A model generated the notes under the pieces. That model made no database searches. It was not told the origin of the DNA and saw nothing but the letters and a program-made list of their open reading frames with translations. From the NCBI GenBank assembly GCA_028871265.1, contig JAGWNR010000024.1, positions 1 through 8,162 of the forward strand: a stretch of DNA of 8,162 nucleotides. Direction: 5' to 3'. This document shows, one piece after another, positions 4,664 through 8,162 of the stretch. The translations under genes and the position numbers were made by a program. Numbering within the stretch: position 1 is the first letter of the stretch; each line of letters starts with the position of its first letter. This stretch comes from Patescibacteria group bacterium. GTDB taxonomy: Bacteria > Patescibacteriota > Minisyncoccia > Phycocordibacterales > PALSA-1337.

Positions 4664-4954
4664 ATGTCATACAGCATAAATGAAATGTCACCGGCTTGGC
4701 GCAGAATGTCAGTCGCCAAACGCAGAAAATTTCTGGAGAGAGTCAAATTTGGCCAGGACAAACACACCGAGCTTATTCAATTGGAAGAAGTGGCACGAGA
4801 GCGTGATTTTTCCAGATTACCAATTCCGGCAATTACGTTCCTGGGTGAATGTTTTAATGGCGGACTTTTTAGTGCCGCCGCTCGAGACCGACAACACACC
4901 GCACTTCGGAAAGTTATGACTGACTGGGAACAGGCCGAGCAAGCCTTGGCTTGA
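4664..4954 (+). CDS. Orphan 96-residue soluble protein
   Basis: I do not recognise this protein. It begins MSYSINEMSPAWRRM and is basic and helical-looking in its first half (RRMSVAKRRKFLERVKFG, about 13-30), followed by an acidic helix (LIQLEEVARERDF) and a hydrophobic glycine-containing stretch around residues 53-70 (PAITFLGECFNGGLFSAA) too short and polar to be a clear membrane span. The end is acidic and helical (MTDWEQAEQALA). There is no signal peptide and only one cysteine. The gene is its own unit: promoter at 4587-4616, Shine-Dalgarno at 4653-4658 and a terminator directly after. Those signals, rather than homology, make it credible. A small nucleic-acid-binding or regulatory role fits the charge pattern, but that is a guess. 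Confidence 0.75.
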   Translation: MSYSINEMSPAWRRMSVAKRRKFLERVKFGQDKHTELIQLEEVARERDFSRLPIPAITFLGECFNGGLFSAAARDRQHTALRKVMTDWEQAEQALA

Positions 4955-4968
4955 AGTCATATTTATCA

Positions 4969-4998
4969 AGGCAGATCCGGAATCGGGTCTGCCTTTAT
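4969..4998 (+). terminator. Rho-independent terminator after the orphan gene
   Basis: Arms GGCAGATCC (4970-4978) and GGGTCTGCC (4985-4993) pair over nine bases with one G-U, loop of six, then TTTAT. The U tract is short but the stem is strong, 15 bases after the stop. Confidence 0.75.
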
Positions 4999-5027
4999 CA
5001 TAAACAGATTATCAAAAAATAATCAGA

Positions 5028-5056
5028 ACGACTGAATGAGAAAAATATAGTAGAAT
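5028..5056 (+). promoter_or_regulatory. Candidate leaderless promoter of the VanY-like gene
   Basis: The -10 TAGAAT (5051-5056) ends six bases before ATG 5063, the same geometry as the promoter at 3987-3992. The -35 ACGACT (5028-5033) is weak. No Shine-Dalgarno is present. Confidence 0.5.
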
Positions 5057-5062
5057 ATAAAC

Positions 5063-6019
5063 ATGAAAAATATTGCAAAACACATAACCGCCGAAACTAA
5101 AAAAATATTTACTACATCAAAATTTTTGACCGCATTTTTAGCCATAATTGTAATCGTCATAATAGCCGTGGCTTGGTACGCCTATACCGGCCTCGCAAAA
5201 CTCTCCGACAAAGTCGACAATCTCTCGACGGAGCTTTCATCACTTGAAAAAAACATCTCCTCGACCACCGCGCAGTTGCAAAATGACATTACCAACAGTC
5301 ACTCTGCCCTGTCGACAGCCATAAACCAAGAGCAACAAAACGTCGGTTCACTCACATCACAACTGAATAATTATCAAGCCCAAGTATCGACCGTTTCGTC
5401 GACCGTTTCCACATTGCAAAAATTGCAATCTATCGATCCACAGTTATTGGAAAAATATTCAAAAGTGTATTTCTTGAACGAAAATTACATGCCGGCGTCA
5501 CTAGCGGAAATTCCGAACACTTATAAATACAACGACAGCAAATTAGAGCAGGTCATTCCACAGATTTTGCCGAAACTTGAATCAATGCTCGGCGCGGCTT
5601 CTTCTAGCGGTGTGACCATTTATGTAGCCTCGGCCTATCGTTCATTTGACGCGCAGAGTAATTTGAAAAGCCAGTACAAGGTCACCTACGGCGCCGGCAC
5701 GGCCAACACTTTCTCTGCCGACCAAGGCTATTCCGAGCATCAGCTGGGTACGGCCATCGATTTCATCACCACTGGTTTGCAAGGACAGCTAGATGATCGA
5801 TTCGCTTCGACGACTGCTTACACATGGCTCACCAACAACGCCTACCGATACGGTTTTACTCTGTCTTATCCGGCGAACAATCCATACTATATTTATGAGC
5901 CGTGGCATTGGCGGTTTGTCGGTGTCGCTTTGGCCACATATCTGCACGACAACAACAAATATTTCTACGACCTCGACCAGCGCACGATTGATACGTATTT
6001 GGCCAGTTTGTTTGATTAA
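5063..6019 (+). CDS. Membrane-anchored VanY-type D-alanyl-D-alanine carboxypeptidase
   Basis: This is a zinc peptidase of the M15B/VanY (LAS) family that trims the terminal D-Ala from peptidoglycan stem peptides outside the membrane. In its 318 residues a basic start (1-20) leads to one membrane helix (about 21-43), then a polar heptad-like region rich in Ser, Thr, Gln and Asn (about 45-120) that is probably a coiled-coil stalk, then the catalytic domain (about 130-318). Zinc ligands are visible: His226 and Asp233 in SEHQLGTAID (224-233) and His282 in EPWHWR (279-284), with Glu279 as catalytic base. SAYRSF (190-195) is the usual substrate-side motif. The anchor plus stalk suggests it works at a fixed distance from the membrane. 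No vancomycin-resistance genes are near, so wall maturation is more likely than resistance. A bidirectional terminator follows. Confidence 0.92.
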   Translation: MKNIAKHITAETKKIFTTSKFLTAFLAIIVIVIIAVAWYAYTGLAKLSDKVDNLSTELSSLEKNISSTTAQLQNDITNSHSALSTAINQEQQNVGSLTSQLNNYQAQVSTVSSTVSTLQKLQSIDPQLLEKYSKVYFLNENYMPASLAEIPNTYKYNDSKLEQVIPQILPKLESMLGAASSSGVTIYVASAYRSFDAQSNLKSQYKVTYGAGTANTFSADQGYSEHQLGTAIDFITTGLQGQLDDRFASTTAYTWLTNNAYRYGFTLSYPANNPYYIYEPWHWRFVGVALATYLHDNNKYFYDLDQRTIDTYLASLFD

Positions 6020-6028
6020 AGTCTAAAC

Positions 6029-6061
6029 AAAAGCCGGGCAACTCGCTCGGCTTTTTCTTTT
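6029..6061. terminator. Bidirectional terminator between vanY-like and nuclease genes
   Basis: Arms 6029-6039 and 6045-6055 pair over 11 bases with one G-U around a 5-base loop. A T-rich tract follows on the plus strand (to 6061), and the minus strand has TTTTGTTT after the same stem. It can serve both convergent genes. Confidence 0.85.
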
Positions 6062-6820
6062 TTACTTCTTTGTCACTTTACCAATCGCCTCAATGTACGC
6101 GCAATAATCACAATTGGGCTTGGCTTTTGGAATACGCGGATCATCAAGCACTTTTTTGATGAGGAGAATGGTTTTTTCAACCCATGAATCGTCGCCTTGA
6201 TGCGGAATGAGTGTGATGTCAAATTCGAGTTTGGCGTCAAAGGATTTCCTGTCCAATTTTCCATTGCAATAGACAAAATAGCCTGTATCGGAAACTTTGT
6301 GACCGTTTTGGCGCAACAGCCACTGGTACACTTCCATCTGCCGCTTGTAGCCGTTTTGCCATTCTTTGTCGAGCGCGGTAATTTCCTCATCTTTGGCCGT
6401 CGATTTATAATCCACGACGATGTATTCGCCTTTTGAATTGATCCACAGATCATCAATCGCGCCAAAAATTAGCAAATTGGTCGGTTTGTGCAAAAACTGA
6501 ATGCCGGTAAAATTGTGCCGCCATTTTTCCAAATCTGCATGAGCGACTGGAGTGGCATCAATGCCATATTTTTTGATGAGTGGATGAGCGGTTTTGGCCA
6601 CGCGGTGAATGTCAAATTCCTTTTTGAGCAATGTATCGACGGCACTATTTAAAGTGAAAGGAAAACCCGGCGGTCTCCCCACCCCCAGCCTGCGGTCAAC
6701 ATAAAAACAGCGCGGACATTCGACAAAAAGGTCTATTTTTGAACGCGAAACTTTGAACGGCTCTTTCGCCGCCGGCTCATAAATATGAAAAGCGCGGTGT
6801 GGTTTGTAGTAATCAGACAT
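6062..6820 (-). CDS. Cas4/RecB-like PD-(D/E)XK nuclease
   Basis: A 252-residue nuclease of the PDDEXK_1 type, probably acting on DNA in repair or recombination. It opens with the family's N-terminal element VSRSKIDLFVECPRCFY (24-40). The active site is GAIDDLW (120-126) followed by VVDYKST (135-141), giving Asp124, Asp137 and Lys139, and the QxxxY helix motif QMEVY (161-165). Cysteines C35-x2-C38 near the start and C237-x2-C240 near the end could hold an iron-sulfur cluster; Cas4 and AddB usually have one N-terminal and three C-terminal cysteines, so this two-plus-two layout differs. No cas genes or CRISPR repeats are in the window, arguing for a stand-alone role. It is divergent from a DEDDy exonuclease at 6945. 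The start at 6820 fits a leaderless promoter at 6827-6855. Confidence 0.88.
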   Translation of the reverse strand: MSDYYKPHRAFHIYEPAAKEPFKVSRSKIDLFVECPRCFYVDRRLGVGRPPGFPFTLNSAVDTLLKKEFDIHRVAKTAHPLIKKYGIDATPVAHADLEKWRHNFTGIQFLHKPTNLLIFGAIDDLWINSKGEYIVVDYKSTAKDEEITALDKEWQNGYKRQMEVYQWLLRQNGHKVSDTGYFVYCNGKLDRKSFDAKLEFDITLIPHQGDDSWVEKTILLIKKVLDDPRIPKAKPNCDYCAYIEAIGKVTKK

Positions 6821-6826
6821 GGCATA

Positions 6827-6855
6827 AGTTTAAAGTGAAAAGTGTAAAGTGTAAA
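6827..6855 (-). promoter_or_regulatory. Candidate leaderless promoter of the Cas4-like nuclease
   Basis: TTTACA (6850-6855, 5/6), a 17-base spacer and TAAACT (6827-6832, 4/6) end six bases before ATG 6820. The -35 is formed by the 7-base repeat units. A separate TATAAT at 6859-6864 on the same strand is an alternative with a leader of about 32 bases. Confidence 0.4.
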
Positions 6856-6936
6856 GGAATTATACTAGCGCGTGTCCATACAAACCCTTTACATAACTTT
6901 AAAAACTTTATAGACTTTAAGGACTTTCGACTTTAT
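6831..6936. repeat. Oppositely oriented ACTTT arrays in the divergent spacer
   Basis: On the left, AAAGT occurs at 6832, 6839 and 6846 with AAAGG at 6853, an exact 7-base period. On the right, its complement ACTTT starts at 6896, 6905, 6914, 6923 and 6930, period 9, 9, 9, then 7. The two arrays point at each other around 6860-6890 and overlay both facing promoters. Confidence 0.7.
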
Positions 6937-6939
6937 AAA
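6911..6939 (+). promoter_or_regulatory. Candidate leaderless promoter of the exonuclease
   Basis: TAGACT (6911-6916, 4/6), a 17-base spacer and TATAAA (6934-6939, 5/6), five bases before ATG 6945. No Shine-Dalgarno is present. Both hexamers overlap ACTTT repeat units. Confidence 0.4.
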
Positions 6940-6944
6940 CATCC

Positions 6945-7520
6945 ATGCGCATCATCACGTTTGACATCGAAACAAAAAACGCTTTTCAGGATACGGGCTC
7001 GAACGATTCTACTTCACTAGACATATCAGTGGTGTGTCTGCATGATTCATCGACCGGCGAAATTACTCATTATTTCGAGCAAGATTTTGCCAAAATGTGG
7101 CCGATTTTTGAGTCGGCGGACGCGCTGGTCACATTCAATGGCGATCATTTTGACATTCCCCTTTTAAATAAATATTATCACGGCGACCTAACACACATTA
7201 AAAGTATCGATCTCATGGTCGCGGTGCAAAAATCACTTGGTCGCCGGATAAAATTGGATACCTTGGCCGAAGCCACCCTGGGCAAGAAAAAGAGCGGCAA
7301 TGGTCTGGAAGCAATCGCCTGGTGGAAAAATGGCGAACTGGAAAAATTGGTCCGATATTGTAAAGACGACGTCGCTGTCACCAGAGAACTATATGAATAT
7401 ATGCGTGACAATAAATCGGTCAAATACAAGGATTATAGCGGCATCAAGGAATTAAAAATTGACATTAGTGGCTGGGATGATGCACCGAAAGTGGCCATGA
7501 ATTTTTCTTTACCATTTTAA
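6945..7520 (+). CDS. DEDDy 3'-5' exonuclease, RNase_H_2/YprB-like
   Basis: A 191-residue RNase H-like exonuclease domain standing alone. Motif I is FDIET (6-10) with Asp7 and Glu9; motif II is NGDHFD (65-70), the N-x3-F-D pattern with Asp70; motif III is YCKDD (138-142), a Y-x3-D that places it in the DEDDy class. These four acidic residues should bind two metal ions and cut from a 3' end. There is no polymerase, HRDC or helicase domain, so this is not PolI or RNase D; the compact form fits the RNase_H_2 family related to YprB. Substrate (DNA or RNA) cannot be told from sequence. It is divergent from the Cas4-like nuclease, and fused proteins carrying both domain types are known, which suggests a shared pathway. 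The dsbA-like gene starts 18 bases after its stop. Confidence 0.85.
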   Translation: MRIITFDIETKNAFQDTGSNDSTSLDISVVCLHDSSTGEITHYFEQDFAKMWPIFESADALVTFNGDHFDIPLLNKYYHGDLTHIKSIDLMVAVQKSLGRRIKLDTLAEATLGKKKSGNGLEAIAWWKNGELEKLVRYCKDDVAVTRELYEYMRDNKSVKYKDYSGIKELKIDISGWDDAPKVAMNFSLPF

Positions 7521-7529
7521 TGCTATAAT
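7521..7529 (+). promoter_or_regulatory. Extended -10 of the DsbA-like gene
   Basis: TGC-TATAAT is a perfect extended -10 (hexamer 7524-7529) nine bases before ATG 7539. No clear -35, as expected for an extended -10. The start would be about three bases before the ATG, so the mRNA is nearly leaderless. It separates this gene from the exonuclease despite the 18-base gap. Confidence 0.6.
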
Positions 7530-7538
7530 TAGCCTACT

Positions 7539-8162
7539 ATGCAACCACAACAAAACCAACCAGTCTTGACCGTGCCAATGGCCATTGTCATCGCTGCAGC
7601 AATTATAGGCGGAGCATTATTATATGTTTTTCATCCGATCCAAACCGCCGCGCCGACAGTTTTAAATAACCAAAATTCCGCTTCATCAACACCGGCTTCG
7701 AACGTCAGCGTGAATCTGCCGCCGATCACCGCGTCAGATCATATTCTTGGCAATCCAAACGCGGACATAAAAATCGTCGAATATTCTGATCCATCGTGTC
7801 CGTATTGCAAAATGTTTCAAAATGTCATGCTTCAAATCATGCAGACATACGGCTCTTCCGGCAAAGTTGCCTGGGTATACCGAGAATTTCCTTTGGACAA
7901 GCCTGATCAGAACGGCAATATCCTACATCCTAATGCCGGTGTACAAGCGAACGCATTTGAATGTGCGGCATCAGTCGGCGGTAACGCTGGTTTTTGGGCA
8001 TTTGAAAAAGATTGGTTTGCAAAATTCCCTGATAGCGGTGCGGACGAAACAAAGACGATCGACAACCAACAAATTACTCAAACCGCCATTGATACCAACC
8101 TAAACACAAACGACTTTAAAAATTGTGTGGCCAACAACACTTTTGCTTCAAAAATTGATCAG
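7539..8162 (+). CDS. Membrane-anchored DsbA-like thiol-disulfide oxidoreductase, 3' end missing
   Basis: The frame is open from ATG 7539 to the window end, 208 residues without a stop. A short polar start is followed by a membrane helix or uncleaved signal (about 11-31), a Ser/Thr/Pro/Asn-rich linker (about 35-62) and a thioredoxin-fold domain. The active site is C87-P-Y-C90 in YSDPSCPYCKMF, and the helical insert is marked by HPNAGVQANAFECAA, typical of the DsbA/BdbD-like Thioredoxin_4 group. It should form or exchange disulfides in proteins outside the membrane. Another cysteine lies in FKNCVANN near residue 198. The C-terminal strands, including the cis-proline region, are beyond the edge. 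It has an extended -10 close to the start and no Shine-Dalgarno. Confidence 0.9.
   Translation, partial: MQPQQNQPVLTVPMAIVIAAAIIGGALLYVFHPIQTAAPTVLNNQNSASSTPASNVSVNLPPITASDHILGNPNADIKIVEYSDPSCPYCKMFQNVMLQIMQTYGSSGKVAWVYREFPLDKPDQNGNILHPNAGVQANAFECAASVGGNAGFWAFEKDWFAKFPDSGADETKTIDNQQITQTAIDTNLNTNDFKNCVANNTFASKIDQ

Noticed and set aside
6831..6936. CRISPR array in the nuclease spacer
   Set aside because: Units are only 7-9 bases, without spacers, and no cas1 or cas2 is present; the Cas4-like protein is of the stand-alone kind.
7822..8103. A 93-codon plus-strand frame inside the DsbA-like gene
   Set aside because: It is an out-of-frame shadow; the DsbA frame has the CPYC motif and runs through it.

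Overview
The window looks like a piece of a Candidate Phyla Radiation (Patescibacteria, probably Parcubacteria-like) chromosome. This is inferred from gene content and style: short compact genes, an RGG-rich DEAD-box helicase that stops just after motif VI, a membrane-anchored VanY-type peptidase, a membrane-anchored DsbA-like protein, a free-standing Cas4-like nuclease and many small orphan proteins. UGA is used as a stop (for example at 4175 and 4954), so the recoded Gracilibacteria/Absconditabacteria code does not apply. No marker gene fixes the lineage.

Layout. Bases 1-229 hold the 5' part of a DUF3800 gene (minus). Bases 403-1740 are purD (minus), closed by a good terminator. Bases 1898-2354 are a hicB-hicA toxin-antitoxin pair (minus). 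Bases 2498-3805 are a DEAD-box RNA helicase (minus). A 193-base divergent spacer then leads to a 58-residue two-helix membrane protein (3999-4175, plus), which converges on and overlaps msrB (4166-4564, minus). An orphan 96-residue protein (4664-4954, plus) with its own terminator and a VanY-like D,D-carboxypeptidase (5063-6019, plus) follow. A bidirectional terminator separates the latter from a Cas4-like nuclease (6062-6820, minus). Across a repeat-filled 124-base spacer lies a DEDDy exonuclease (6945-7520, plus), and a DsbA-like protein (7539 onward, plus) runs off the right edge. No gene-free stretch exceeds 300 bases.

The strongest unexpected signal is a 112-base direct repeat, at 227-338 and 2387-2498, exactly 2160 bases apart. 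Each copy fills the space from the end of the gene before it to a start codon that lies inside the repeat. Reading on the minus strand it carries a perfect DnaA-box 9-mer, an AT-rich inverted repeat, an extended -10 and an AAGGG before ATG. Copy 1 starts DUF3800; copy 2 starts an 18-codon leader whose stop overlaps an internal hicB ATG as ATGA. It therefore looks like a portable expression leader placed in front of accessory genes.

A second theme is transcription start. Most plus-strand genes and msrB have a -10 hexamer 5-9 bases before the ATG and no Shine-Dalgarno, so leaderless mRNAs are likely. purD and the 96-residue orphan instead share GAAAGGACA ahead of ATG. A third is the divergent nuclease/exonuclease pair, which resembles the two halves of fused TM0106-type nucleases and has oppositely oriented ACTTT arrays in its spacer.
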